Assembly (NCBI RefSeq): GCF_037176765.1
Contig: NC_090021.1
Location: 192,189,878-192,253,877, forward strand
Length of the DNA: 64,000 bases
From: Anolis sagrei
Lineage: Eukaryota > Chordata > Lepidosauria > Squamata > Anolidae
Direction of reading: 5' to 3'
Of this stretch, positions 33,301 through 48,300 are shown piece after piece (position 1 is the first letter of the stretch; every line of letters starts with the position of its first letter). The notes under the pieces are model-generated. The model searched no databases and was not told where the DNA came from. It worked only from the letters and a program-made list of their open reading frames with translations. Made by a program: the position numbers and the translations under genes.

Positions 33301-36300
33301 ACAGCTGATCTGTATCGTGAATGACATGCTACGATTGTTGCTCATGCCACTAGAATTAGATTCCCAATAATTTACAAGTGTCTATTCAGAATTTCAGCTG
33401 TCAGTAATTTGTATTTGTTGATCCTGAATATTTATTATCCTAAATATTCAGAAAACTTCCACATTTGCTGAGGTTAAGGGTATAAGAGTGCTACAAAAAT
33501 GGAAAACACATATTTTTGAACATATTTTTTCAACCTTAGGAAACACCTCTCTAGGAATCTTTAGGTCCTCCAACATGAGGAGGTTGACCGTAGAGTGGCA
33601 CTGGAAGACCTAGAGATTCCTAGGGATATATTAATCAAATCCTGGAGTAATTAAAACTGCAAAAGTGAAACCCAGAAATATGGAGAGGCAACTCTGTTAT
33701 AAAAATAGCTGTGGATTGCATGATAAAAGGTAGGCTATACTGTTGTTGTTTTGCAAAAATTCTAGCAACAAAAGAAGCAAAGGTACATCATTATTAATGA
33801 TCCATGATTTAAAGGTATTTAAAAAAATATCTAAAGCTCCTAAATTGCACAAGTAGACTCTCATGTCTGAAACTGGTGTTTTTCACCAGAGATGCTCTGA
33901 AGGATTTCCAGTCCTTTGGAGAAGATGCTGGAATTAATTTGATTTGCCATCCATATCTATTTCACTGATAGAAGAAGCCCATTGTATATGTCCCATACAC
34001 AATGTCCCATATACAATAGTAGTGAATAACTATGATAATCCCTCCTCTTTCAGAATTGGGTCATTTTTATTTCTGTTTAGACAAACTGAAGAATGTCTCA
34101 GGCATTTGAGTTGAAGGAGGGAGAGGGACATATTTAACAAATAAAAATAGCGTAACTGTTTATGTTGAGGGCCTCTTAGATTAGATGTGTTTCATATATC
34201 TATCATATATGCAACAAACACTGACTTTTTTGACGGAAGTTTGTATGTGTATTTGCAATCATTGCAAATATGTGTGCTTAGAAAGTTCAGTTGGCCTTGG
34301 CTTCCAGTGCATGCTCATTGTGTGCTTCCAGTTTCAAACCATCTGTTTAAATATTAGTGCGCAGCATATGGGCAAGTAGTGAACACATACGCAGTCCAAA
34401 GTATAAAAAGGCTTTGGGCTTCTCTATTTCTTGGAATGTAATGCAATTTATTTCTAACTTAAGGAAAAAAGAACTAGGGGTTAGCTGGTTTTATAAAGAT
34501 ATTAGTGTTATGATAGAAGTGAGTTCATGCTGCCAGAAGAAAGAGGGATAATGGTTGGGTTGAGGTTTCTAGAATAAAGTCAGATTTTGTGTGTGTTCTA
34601 GACAGGGTTAGTACACCGGTTGCATACTGGTAGCAAGAAGGAAACTGTGGCTATTGTAGCTTTATCAATGAGTTTGTGGCCTGAGTATTGTTTTTAATTT
34701 AATGACTATTATGATAATTTGGTTATAATTAATTGCTATTGTTTTAACTGTATGTATTTATGGTTTTAGACTGTGTAATTGATTTGGGGCATCGAACTGC
34801 TGCCTTTGTTAGGCGCTCTGAGTCCCGTCCCCCCCCCCCGGGGGGAGGTTGAAAAGGGCGGGGTAAAAATGCTGTAAATAAAACAAAATAAGATAGCCAG
34901 AGCTGTCATATGTAAGAGAAGACAGCTGCTTAACATTGGAAGCCTTCTTCTCCCAACAGAGACTTTTTTGAGGGAAGTTTGTATGTGTATTTGCAATCAT
35001 TGCAAATATGTGTGATTAGAAAGTTCAGTTGGCCTTGGCTTATTTATTTATTTATTATTTTTATCCCACCTTTCTCTTGATACAACTCAAGGTGGCTACC
35101 AATAAAGATAAAACAATGCTAATTAAAAACAATGTAAATGTATTCAAACATAGACATAAAAATGGAAAATAATTGGAACCATGTTATTAAAATATCCAAA
35201 CATTAAAATATTAAAATGTATTAAAAACTTTACATCCAAAAATCCCAAAATCCTCAAAATACCATCCTTAAAATCTCACCCCCCCCCCCCCACTAGTTTA
35301 TAAACACTTGATGGCAGAGAAATGCTTTGTTTGTTTTCATTATGTCATTGAGTGTTTTCCCCTTTTTTGTTTGGAAACCGTCCAAAGTTCCTTCAAGGGA
35401 GATAGGGTGGGTTATAAATAAAGCTTATTATTTACCTACATATGAAAGGTGTGCAGAACTGGGGCCATCCTGGTATAGACTTCCTGGAGAAAATGAAGTA
35501 TGTACTCTGCTGAGTACCTCAATTAAAATATTGTATTTTGAACTCATTGCCCTCTTTCCCAAAAACAGTTTTACAGAGCATGAATAATTTTTGCCACATC
35601 TTGTTCTATTACAGGCTTGAGCTCATTAATCATGGTGGATCTTAAATGCATGTATTTGCATTAGATTAGGGCTACAGCATATTCAAAGAACAATTTAGTT
35701 GATTTTTTACCACAATCACTCCCCTGCTGTCCTTTTCACAAAGTTTTTAAATGTAACTTGTGACAGTATCTTGAACTTGATTGAACTTTGCCATCGAGTA
35801 ATTTGTATTCTCCCTTTTCTTTCTTTCAGACTGTTGATGCCACTTCTATGCAGGGAAATGGTAGAATTATTGGACAAGAGCAACAGCTTGGTCAACCATA
35901 CCAGCTTATCAAACTATGCATTTCTTTATGGAGTCTTTCCAGCAGCTCCTGGCGTTGCTATATTTGCAACACAATTCAACATGGAAGTAGAAGTTGTATG
36001 TCTCCTGAAAGCTATTCATTTGATTGAACAAATGCGAAATTAGAGTATACATTTTAAATGAATTTTTCAAAGAGATGCCAGCATACTGACTTCCTGTGTT
36101 CTAGAAAAATAAGAACACAATCCAACTTGAAGTTAAACAAATTGGTTTCATTTTGCTTAAGAGCACCTACTCCTTGCTTAGACAGATCTTAAGAGTAGCT
36201 TTGCTGCCTAACTTTGGAGATTAACCTCAACTAGAAAAGCTAATGTTCTCAATAGCAAATATGCACAGAGATCTAGAGACAGATATAGAAAGGAAGGACG

Positions 36301-39300
36301 TGTACTAAAAGGAAGTGTGCTGATTTAAGAGGTTTTGGGCAACATATTTTGGCAATATGCCATAAACTTTTAAAAGTATTGGTAAAGCTTATGCATTTTT
36401 TATTGTAGCTTTATCTTCTATTTTTTAAATCAGTTGCAAATATTAAAATTTTGGCTTTGCTGCCAAGAGTTGAGATGTTTGAGAAACATAATGTTGGAGG
36501 GTGGTACTCCTCCATAAGAATAAGAGAATTGCTTTCTGAATTTTCCCCTTTGCTGAAGCACTTCCGATTACATGAGATCTTTGGGGCAAAAAAGTTCTCT
36601 GTGGGAAGAGCTGCTCAGATTCTGTTTTTGCACTCCCACACTCCTCCCTGGTTATTTTCCCACAGTGATAGTAACTCCTCTTTTTTGTAAACATAGCTTA
36701 TTTAAGGATATACTGTGGTAAACTTTTCATGTTCAATATATCAGAATGTTCAAGGAACTTTTAATGAGATGGCTGAGGTAACCACTCAAAGCTTTAACAT
36801 TGTTCTGGTTATTTATTTATTTATTTATTTATTATTACATACACTTTTACTCCACCCCTCTCCCCCCGAAGGAGGACTCAGGGTGGCTCACACTAGCACC
36901 ATATGATGCCATCATCATATAAATAGTCAACAATAGATTAAAACATTAAAAACAATTCATTAAAACAGGGGTCCTCAAACTAAGGCCCGGGTGCCGGATG
37001 CAGCCCTCCAAGGTCATTTACCCGGCCCTCGCTCAGGGTCAACCTAAGTCTGAAACTACTTGAAAGCACATAACAACAACAACAATCCTATCTTATCAGC
37101 CAAAAGTAGGCCCACATTTCCCATTGAAATACTAATAAGTTTATATTTGTTAACATTGTTCCTCATTTTAATTATTGTATTGTTTTTAAGTGTTTTTTAC
37201 ACTACAAATAAGATATGTGCAGCGTGCATAGGAATTCATTCATTTTTTTTGCAAATTATAATCCAGCCGTCCAACAGTTTGAGGGACTGTGACCTGGCCC
37301 TCTGTTTAAAAGTTTGTGGACCCCTGCATTAAAACAACAGATTACACGTGCCAGTTAAAACCAGATCCAGTCAGGGTTAAACAATGTCACAATATCCTAA
37401 ATCTTCTTTCCAGTGGTTATCAGACTATAATCTAAGTGCACCAGGGGACTGATAGATTGCCATACAGTAATACAAACAGATTTATTTCATTGTGAACACT
37501 AAGAATCATGTAACATTAATATTGTGTTTACTTGAATCTAATGCTCACCTTTTTGACTCAATTGCCTTCCCAAAATTAGGGTGTGCATTAGATTCGCGTA
37601 ATATGGTAAATACATTTTTGGGTTTCAGGGTTTTGAAAATAGAGGTGTGCATTAGATTTGATGGCTCATTAGGCTTGAGAAATAAATACTGTTAACTTTG
37701 GAATTGTCAGCTGCTTTCTCTTTCCATGGGCATTCTGGGGTTTGTTTTTATTCTTCTAAGCATTCTGTGTATATCATGTTGCGCCATTGGCATTCTTCTG
37801 GCCAGAAATAATCATCATCATCATCATCATCTTTATTTATACCCTGCCACCATCTCCCCAAAGGGGACTCGGGGTGGCTTACATGAGACCAAGCCCGGTA
37901 ATACATAACAGCAAAAATACAGAACAGCAAGATAACAAAATAGAAAGGATCTTGGCTCCAACTGAAGACTAATGATCGGTGCAACTCATGACAAAATTTT
38001 TCCCTTCCTTCCCATAAAGCAATTAGGGAAATGGTTATGTGAATTTATTTTGGGTAATTTCCCCAGACTGGGATATTCTTGAGTTGCTTCACATACTCCC
38101 ATAGTCTGTGCAACCAGTGACTGTACTGCCTACAGATTGTGAGGGCCATTCCCACTACAGTTGGAGAGGGAAAAACATGTTTGTATGTGCATCAGGTCTT
38201 CTAGGCCAGATTTTGTACATAATTTTGATTTTGTTCAAAAGAAATAGCAAAGAGGCAACAGTTGATCAGAATATAGGGGCTCCTGTGGCTCTGTAGGATC
38301 TGGATCCATGATGTCCAACTACCATGCATTGTCACACCCTAAATTAGCAAATGATGGTGATGTGAATGCACTCATGCTGAAGCATATGTATATATGTCAC
38401 TGCCATTTAATAATACAAAGTGTGATCATCTGGGTTTTTTAAAATATCAGTTCAGGAACTGAAACCCTGTAGATGAAGTTGCCCACTGTAAAGAACATTT
38501 GAATCCCCCCCCCCCATGTCTAGAAGTATAATTCCAAAAGTGTCCATGTTGGCAGGGCCTCTGGGAGGTGAAATTTTAAATATCCGGAGGGTCACTTTAC
38601 CACCAACCCTTATCCCACACTCCTGATTACTTCATGTGACTGGACAAAAAGGCTGTGCCCAAAAGGGAAAAAGTTGAAGGAAATAAAATGCTATAGAACA
38701 ATGGTTCTCAACCTGTGGGTCCCCAGATGTTTTGGCCTTCAACTCCCAAAAATCCTAACAGCTGGTAAACTGGCTAGGATTTCTGGGAGTTGTAGGCCAA
38801 AACACCTGGGGACCCACAGGCTGAGAACCACTGCTACAGAAAATGCAGACGTGTTAAAACCTTCATCTGTGGATTGTTCATCTAATAATGCTATGGACTG
38901 TTACTTGCTGAAGTAATTTTTCAGTGGGATTATTGGGTTCTTTTTTATGATTTCAGATAACTTCTGGGATGGTGATCAGCACTTTTGTTTCTGCTCCCAT
39001 CATGTATGTTTCTGCTTGGCTGTTAACCATTCCTTCTATGGATCGAAACAGACTGGCATCAGCAATCCAGAATGTTAGTTTTGATATTAGCATTGTCAGT
39101 GTTGTCTCTTTGGTGAGTATTAAGTGATCAGAATGTCATTTTTTGTGTGCATGCGTATAGAAAAGAACAGGTAGGAAAAATCTGATAGAATTCGCTTAGG
39201 AACAAACCCCGCTGCACACTTGGGTATGTAATTCCAAGTAAAATACAATGCAGTATTCTGCTTTGTCCAGTTCTCAGAATAAAGACAGAGTAACAGAACT

Positions 39301-42300
39301 GAACAATCTTATCTCTGTAATAATTTAACCTTTTGAGGTTAAAAGGTTGTCTTTAATACCAACTACGTGATAAATGTAAACAATACATTTGTCCCATCTT
39401 ATTTGTAATTGTAAGGCAATAAAGAATAGAAGTGTCTCTCTTGAAAACTTATAACACCGGCCAAATACATTTTTTTCTATTTTGCCAGATTATTTTTTAA
39501 CATTTTTGCAAGTAATCAAACAAACATGCTGGTTTTGCCAACGGTGTGTGTTAAGTGATTCATCCTGTGAACTAGTGTGGTATTAAGTGTGTTTATTTTA
39601 TTGTAATACACACTTTTCTAGTTTCCCTCTCAGGGGGATGGGGGATTTTTTTTTGTTTAAAAAATTATCTGCACTATGTGTGCGGAATATGCATATGTGG
39701 ACTTAGAGGAAAGCTCAGTTTGTCTGCTATTTGTCACATTTGCAGACACAACAGAGTAAAAGATGCTGCTCTAGCCATGCCTATCACCTCTCTCTCCACA
39801 TAATCTTTTGTTAGTGGCTGGGAGAAAATTGATTGAGATCTACTGGTAGATTGCTGCATGATTTGCAGAAGGTTGTGTATCTGTGCATGGCAGGAGGTTG
39901 GATTAAATGGTTCTTGTGCCTTCTTCCAAATCTATAATACAAAGGATTCTTGACTCCGTAATATTTACTGATACCTTGATCCTGTTCTGGGGGCCCAGTT
40001 CCATCTCATGTTGTTCATCTTGAATTATACTCTTACAGTTAAGAAAGCTTAATGAGGAATTTGTTTTTGTATTGCAGGATGGTGAATTTGGTTCATTTTT
40101 GGAATTAAAGACAAATTCCTGGACTCAGAATTGTTTAATGCATAGTGTTTACCTTTTGCATTTGACTTTGGCTGGTGGATCTTGGAATTCTAGTAAAAAA
40201 ATAAAGTACAACACACAACCACCATCCCTTAGCCCCTACCCCTTTGCTTTGTAATATTTTTTCACTGTACAGTAAATATGTTTGTGCCTTGTAGTGTAAT
40301 GTGATATAATGTATACGTAATACAAACTACTACTTAGTACTGTTCTGTGTTTTGGAAGTATCAGAATGAAATAATTTCATTATTGGAATTGGTACTCAAA
40401 TCTTGAACTTATATCCAAATAGAAAGGTAGACTTAAGGAAGTAGCCTGATTCGCTGGTAGTGAATCTTTGTAGAGTAATCCTGACATTTCAGTGGCTACT
40501 TGCTTCTAAAAATTAGAATACTAATTCAAGCAACAGATCCGTTTTAAACTATAACCTGAGAAATTATGGCTTTATTCATTGGAAAGATAAACACTAATGA
40601 ATAGTTGTCTTAGCAGAAAAGTGGATTTAAGAAACATTTCTTTAAAGTTTGAATACCACAGAAATAAAGGAAATGTAGCATTTTGTGGTTCCATGAGGCA
40701 AGGGAACCTTAACTTAATCTACAATTTGTTTTTCAGATCTGGTCTCTTGGAATTATTATCTTAAGTAAAAAGTACAAACAACTTCCTCATGTGCTTACAA
40801 CTAACTTACTAATTGCTCAGGTCAGTACAAACACAATATATATATATGTAATTGTGTGGTCTTGTAAAAACAATTATTTTAAAATTCCTTGAAAGTAGGA
40901 ACTTTAAAAACCCATGTTGCTGTCACCATGGTAAAACTAAGAAGATATGTACCTGACTCAGGACCAGTATGCATGTTGAAAGAATGTAAATCAATATTGA
41001 AGTAAGAATAATCATCCCTCTGTGGTTTTGACTTCTGCAGATTTGATTATTCACATAATTGAACAAAATTGTCATGTCTCGGAATCTCTAGGTCCTCTAG
41101 AGCAATGTTTCTCAAACTGTGCTCCTCCAGGTGTTTTGGATTTCAGCTCCCAGAAATCTCAGCCAGTTTACCAGCTGTTAGGAATTGTGGGAGCTGAAAT
41201 CCAAAACATCTGGAGTGACTCTGGTCAACTCCCTCCAGTCATGTTGCAGAACCCAGAGAGTTGTAGAGATAAAACATTTCTAACTCCTATGGTAAGCTTC
41301 CAGCAGAAGTTGACCCTTGAGTCATGCTGGATGAATCAGAAATTCTTCAGGAGGTGTTCACATTAAAATATATATATATATACATTTCTTTATTAACTGA
41401 GGTCCTGTGCTCCTAACTCTAGTGAAATGCTGACTGTACATTATCTGGAACAAAAGAAATCTGAGAACACCTGGACAAGGGATTCCCAAACTTTTTATCC
41501 CCACTGCAGCTTCTGTGGGTCTTTGAAAAAAAATTGGTTAGGAAATGGCGTAGAGCCGGGAATTGGAATGGGATAGGGGAAACTGAGTGGAATCTGAAGT
41601 TGTGAGAAAGAGTAGATGGAAATTCCTGTTTGTTGGGTACACCCAATTGAGTACACTCAATTCTTCTCCATGGTCTCTATGAATTGCACACATGGGGTTT
41701 CCTGTCGTAGTCAACTGTGAATCGCACATATGGTATTCCTGCGCCTGCGCAGGCCAGCTTCAGAACCTTCTAGAAATCAAAAAGCAATCCATCCCCCTCA
41801 TGGCCCCGCCTTCCCCCCACTCGGGTATATAAGACCCCAAGGCTGGGCCAGCCAGCTAGTTCTCTTTTTTCCGCCGGATTGTAGGCATCAGCTAGTGAAC
41901 CTTAATCTTTGGACTGAATTCTCGTGCTTGACTTTGGACTGAACAAGGTATCTTTCTCCCCCTCTTGACTACGGACTGGACTTGGCTACTCTTTTGGATC
42001 TCCCTTTGATTGATAGCAGTTGCTGGCATGACGACCACTGCCTTTAAGAAATGCGCCGAGTGTCCCAACATTCTCCCTGACACGGACGGCCACAATTTAT
42101 GCCTCGCCTGCCTGGGAGAGGCGCATCTTAAACAGCCCTGTGTGATTTGTGCGGCCTTTACACCGCAAACCCACAAAAACAGGGAGACGCTCCTCAAAGC
42201 GGCCCTCTATGAGAGGGCCTTACTGCCGCCACCCTCCGTTAGGCCCCCAAAGCCATCGGATGTCTTACCTGGCGAGAAGTCGATGCAGGGCATGGTGCCT

Positions 42301-45300
42301 GCCAAGAAGAAGGCAAAGAGGCAGAAGGAGCAAAATGGCAGCTCGGCTGGAAGCCAAGAGAAGAGCTCCTCAAAAAGGGCGGGAAGACCAGTGACCGCCA
42401 TCTTGCCTGGCCCAGCGCAGCCTCCTCCCCAACATGAGAGGGAAGCAGCGATCCTGCTGATGTCGGGAGACCCGCAAGCCGAGGCCCTATCTCCCCCCGC
42501 GCTCGCTCGACTTCCGGTGTCGACGCAGGGCAGGGGGCTGAACCTCTCGCCGCCGTCTCTCTCTCTCTCTCCTCTCCTGACTTGAGGGCTTCTCTGAGCA
42601 TGCGCGAGGCACTGATCGCCGAGGCAGTACAGCTTTCGGAACCTTCTAGAAGATAAAATAGACATTTTAGCCCCCAGCTAGCCCCGCCCACCCCCCTCGA
42701 GTATATATAGCCCATGGGCAGGGCTAGCCACCAGTTCTCTTCTGCCGCAAAGCAGCCAGAAGGCGGGGCATGACACTCGAGGGGAGGTCGGGCGGGGATG
42801 TGCGAATTCACAGGTGACTACTCAGGAAAGAGTAGATGGAAATTCCTGTTTGTTGGGTACACCCAATTGAGTACACTCAATTCTTCTCCATGGTCTCTAT
42901 GAATTGCACACGTGGGGTTATCTTGCACAGAATACCACTCTGAACTTTCTAGAGCTTATTGAAACTCGCTGGCAGTAGCCCCGCCCACTTTCCATGTCCT
43001 ATATATGGGTACAACTCAGCAAATTCCCAGTTCCTTTATGTCTGCCACAGCAGCAGCATGTAAGAATTTCTTCTTCTCTCGGTGCCTGACTTCTTACTTT
43101 TGGTTTTACAATCATCAGACACCATTTGTTGACTATTTGCCATCTATCTGAAACCTTTGATCTTGGGCTGACTGTCCTCTTATCTGACGCCCCAACCTTG
43201 GCTTCCTCTTTAGTCACTGTTTCTCTTGCTGTTACGACCTCTGCCTCCTCCTTCAGTAATTGCTTGGAATGTGGAGGGAAGATTCCCAGCAGACATTCCC
43301 ATGCAAAATACATCCTCTGCCTTGGCAAATTATACGTGGTTTAAATGTACCACCATTACCAGGCTTTCAAACTGCAGGGAAGCTTACCTAAAGACTCTCT
43401 GTACGAGTCTGTTTTGAGGGTACCTGGATAGTCACTAACCAAAGAGCTGGGTTGTTGTAGTTTTTTCGGGCTATATGGCCATGGTATAGCCCGAAAAAAC
43501 TACAACAACCCAGTGATTCCGGCCATGAAAGTCTTCGACAAACCAAAGAGCTGACAAAAATGTCCATTCCATCCACCATCTCAGAGCTGCTGGTTTAACT
43601 CTGGACTTCCTTGGTCCATAGGTGTCAACAGTGATCTCAAAAGCTTCATCACTTTCAGGTCCCATACAGGTGTCATTGGTGCCTCCACCTTCTGCCTTGT
43701 CATTTTGTCTGACGATAAGGAGATTTCTACTGGATGGCTCCATCTCACAGGCTAAGACAGCTCCATCACTTTGTAATGTTGTTTTGGTTCATATAGAAAT
43801 TTATATAAATGTAATGGATTAAATCAATAAATAGATAAAATTAAATAGGTAAAAATCTTTTAAAATTAAGTTGTAAATTAAGCACAATTGAACAAAAAAT
43901 AAATATAAATAAACATAAACTAACATTTTCTTCTTTTTAGTTTGTAGCCTGTGTTGGAATGATAACCTGGAATTTCACAATTGAGAAGAGAAACATGGTT
44001 CTCCAAATTCTTGTCTTCATTTTCCTGTACAGTTCACTTTACAGTACTTTTTTGTGGACAGGTAGGTGTGAAATCATTTGTACCCATATAATAAATGAAA
44101 GCTTTCTTTTTTTGTATGAAGTACAGTGAGTACTGGTGTAATAAAGTAATTATTTAAAGAGAATCTAAAGGGAAATCTCTGGGTTTTAATATCTGCCCAT
44201 CTGGTTTATTTCCATTTTGGTGGCCTTGAGCAAACCATTCTATCTTCCACCATCAGTCCCATTTTCCATTGCAGAATGGCTGGCAATATGACTTAGTAGA
44301 AAAGATTGCTTAAATCAGTGGTTCTCAATCTGTGGATCCCCAGATGTTTTGGCCTTCAACTCTCAGAAATCCTAAGAGCTGATTAACTGGCTGAGATTTC
44401 TGGGAGTTGTAGGCCAAAACACCTGGGGACCCACAGGTTGAGAACCACTGGCTTAAGTATTATGCTAGGTCATACTTTGAACATATGAAAGTGTTACAAA
44501 ATATTATTTCATGTTGCACGAATACAATGGCTGTATTATTTTTAAAATTAAAAAATATCTTTTGAAAGATCAAACTAAACATCCATCATGCCATATGCCT
44601 TAGGCGAGCCTGTCCTCAGAATTGAGGCCCTAAGATCTCTTTTATGCCAGATCATTTTTCCATGGTCTACACCATGCACATGCAAACTTCAGCCCTCCAG
44701 GTGTTTTGAACTTCAACTCTCATAATTTCCTAATAGTTGGTAAGCTGGCTGGGATTTCTGCGAGTTAAAGTCCAAAACACTTGGAAGACCGAAGTTTGCC
44801 CAGGCCTGGTCTAAACGTTCTAATATACTTTTGTATATGTTATTTTGTGATCTTGTGTAACTCGTGTTAGTTGCCATATATTAGAATCATAATGATTAAA
44901 GCATCCTTGTAAAAAAGACTGCCATGTGATGTCCAGGGTCCAGAGACTCTGGGAATAGTTTATCTGAAACCACCTAATAGCTGAATTTGGAGCAGGAAGC
45001 CATTTTTCAGTGGAATCAGAGTTGGCAAAAAATACTAGCTATAACTCTATGTTCAATTAATTGCATATTTACTTACATAGGAATTTGGGAAAATCAGACA
45101 TTTTAATCAAACGAATATATTTTGTGTTCCATCCGTCAAAGTACTCTGGTGACGTAAATGGTGCTGATGAAAGCATTGTGCCACCATTTTACTATTGTAA
45201 ATTTGTTACTACTAATTGATATACATTTCCCGTTTATGAAGAGGTCAAAGTTGGGCAGTAGAAAAATAGGGCAGTTGGGAGGCAGAGTTAAAGGTTTGGT

Positions 45301-48300
45301 ATATGATTTTGTTTGTTTGTTTGTTTGTTTGTTTGTTTGTTTGTTTATTTATGACATTTCTACCCTGCCTTTCTCACCCCGGAGGGGACTCAAGACGGCT
45401 TTACATACAAGCAACAATTCAATGCTCTAAAATACAATGTACACTTAAATAAATATTAAAATAGAATTTAGAAGTACATTAAAATAATTAAAACATTTAA
45501 AAACAATACATTTAGAGTTGAGCACGTAATTCACGAACGTAATCCGGGCCATTTCAATGGTCATTGCACGTTGTTCCAAGCCTATCTATTGCACAAGTTC
45601 TTTAAAAGCTTGGTCACAAAGCCACGTTTTCACTCTCTTGCGGAAGGTCAGAAGGGAGGGGGCTGATCAAACATCACTGGGGAGGGAGTTCCACAGTCGA
45701 GGGGCTACCACAGAGATTGACTCCTCCCAGTGACTTTATGGATGCAATGAGATACAAACTGGTAATTTTATAAATTGTGGTTCTGTCTCTTAGCTGCTTT
45801 GCTGCCAGCTTCTTTATTTAATTGGGTTTTCTGTCATCTGGCTGGATATATTGCAGATATCAGAAATCTGGGTTTCTGCAATAAGGATAGAACCACTATT
45901 CAGTAGTAGAGCGCATACAGTAAATGACACGGAGAAGACCCTGGCGTAATCATGGGTAAAAGGGCTGAGAAGAGTCTTATTTGAAATTCCAGAGAACTGT
46001 CATTGTAGAGTATGGGTAATATGGAGCTGGATGAATGAATTGGCAAATCCTAAATATGGCAACTGCTGTTGCCCCATCACCATCACCACTGCTATTTACA
46101 TCGCCAGCATGCTTACTGTACGATCTTATTTGAGTAAGCATGAGGGATTTTGGGGGGAAACTTGCTTTCAAAAAAAAAAAAGATGTCAACCAAACATGTC
46201 CATTTATTTCATTAGGTCTCTTATCTCTGTCTCTGCTACTTTTGAAAAGAAGAGAAGCCAAAAAGATCCCTGTTGGATTTATCATTATAGCTGGCTGGGG
46301 GTAAGTTTGCAGAGTTTCTGTACTAAGAGAACATGCAAGAAGTGATAAACTAATGTTCGATATGGTTTATGTTGTCTTTTACTTACTGTAGCATCCCAGC
46401 AATTCTTGTTGGAATCCTGCTAATAGCTGGTAACCACACTGATGATATTGACTCAGCATTTTTTTATGGAAATTACCAGGTATGGATATTGCTCTGAAAG
46501 TTGTCTTTCTACATATCACTGTTTTGGAACCCTACGTGCTGTTTCTGTGTATATTTCTATGTATTACATCTGCACTGTTATGAGGAAAGTGTTAAATGCA
46601 TTTTGAAAAGAACGAGGTCATGACAGTGACATTGTGTCTCTGAACTCAAAATGTAAAGAATTTTCTAAGATCCGGATCTTTTACAAACATGTAAGAATTT
46701 GGGAATGTCAGTAGAGTGGTGAGGTTGATATAATCTTTTCAGTTTGTGAATTTTTGAGTATAATATCAACTGCCACATTTGATTTATCAGTTTAGAGAAA
46801 TCAGAGGAGGGGTAGCAGATGAATACATAAGGTTTTAATATATATTTTTATGTGTCAGGAGCGACTTGAGAAACTACAAGTCACTTCTGGTGTGAGAGAA
46901 TTGGCCGTCTGCAAGGTTTTAATAAAGCTAAACCAGGCTAGCATGGGAATGAAACATGGGCTGCTCTAGGATGGAAGGTGTGCCCATCACTTGTCTTGTA
47001 CAACTCTCCTGTGACATGTAAAGAACCTAGTGATGCTGTTGAAAGGCCATAATATGTCCTTCCTATGCAACAGGGTTTTACATATGCACATACTTAAGAA
47101 ACTAATTGTTGCTTGCTTTTTTGCACACCACAGCTCTCAGTTTGGCTGATAACACTTGGGTATGTTAAGATTTATAAATCAGTAAGCTACACATTGCCAT
47201 AAAAGCAAGCAAAATAGAGTAAAATATTCAAATGTAGACAGCAGCGTGTTTAAAAATCCAGCTGCAGCTTCCAAGGACTTTGCAGAAGATAAAGTCAGGT
47301 GTGCTTGCTTGGGAAGGAAAATCTATAGGAAAAGTACCAACACTGGAACTTGCAATTAATGCACTTCAGTTGTTTATATAGGATTGAAGTGTTTTCTTCT
47401 TATATAGAATGGCATTTTCCTAGCATTTGAACTTTACTTTTCAGCCTCTTTCTTGGTACAGGTTGAGTATCCCTCATCTGGAATCCTGAAATTCTCCAAA
47501 ATCCATAATTGTCTACATGTTGAGATAATAGCACCTTGGCCTTCTGATAATTCAATGTACACAAACTTTGTTTCATGCACAAAATTGTTAAAAATACCAT
47601 GTTTAAAATTACCTTCAGGCTATGCATATAAGGTGTAATATGAGACATAAATATGTTCAGACTGGAGTTCCATCTTCAAGATTACCTTACTATGTATGTA
47701 CATGCAAATACACATATTCCAGAATCCAAAATACTTCTAGCCCCAAGGATTTTGGATAAAGAATACTCATCATGTAGATGTAAAATAGCCTTTCTATGAA
47801 GGGATAACAATTCTTCTATTCTACATATTCCTATTAATATGAGGACAGGATTTTGTAATTCCAGTGAAATATACAAAGCAATTGGATATATTACAAAAGG
47901 TGAGCAACATGATGTGATTTATGTATGGTTTTCAGTCAGGTGCCTTCAGGAGAGAAGGCAAAGAGAAAGGATTATGCCTGCAAAAAATGGACTTGACCAA
48001 TGATAATGAGTGTATCTGTAAGATCTGGCGCAAAAGGCCTTGCTTAAGCAAAAGTAGAATTCATTTTATTCAGTGTCCAAGAAATGTACCAAAATAATTG
48101 TTTCATGTGGTCAGTTGAATGTGTAATTTCTGCCCTTCTCTCTCCTTCCCATGTGCACAGATGATTATCACAGCAGTAGTTGTATCCATCAGCATACTGA
48201 TATCTGGGATATCACTCATGTGTATGAACAGATCAGGAGTGGAGGCCAACTATGTGGCTTTGAACCAGCATTCCCAACACAGGCAAACAGAAGAACCTGA

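Noticed and set aside
42010-42585. A 191-codon frame with Cys/His spacing that could be taken for a host zinc-finger gene in intron 6
   Set aside because: The CxxC...CLxCLGExH spacing is that of DIRS ORF1, and the frame sits behind a promoter-like block repeated twice nearby. It is read as a retroelement fossil.
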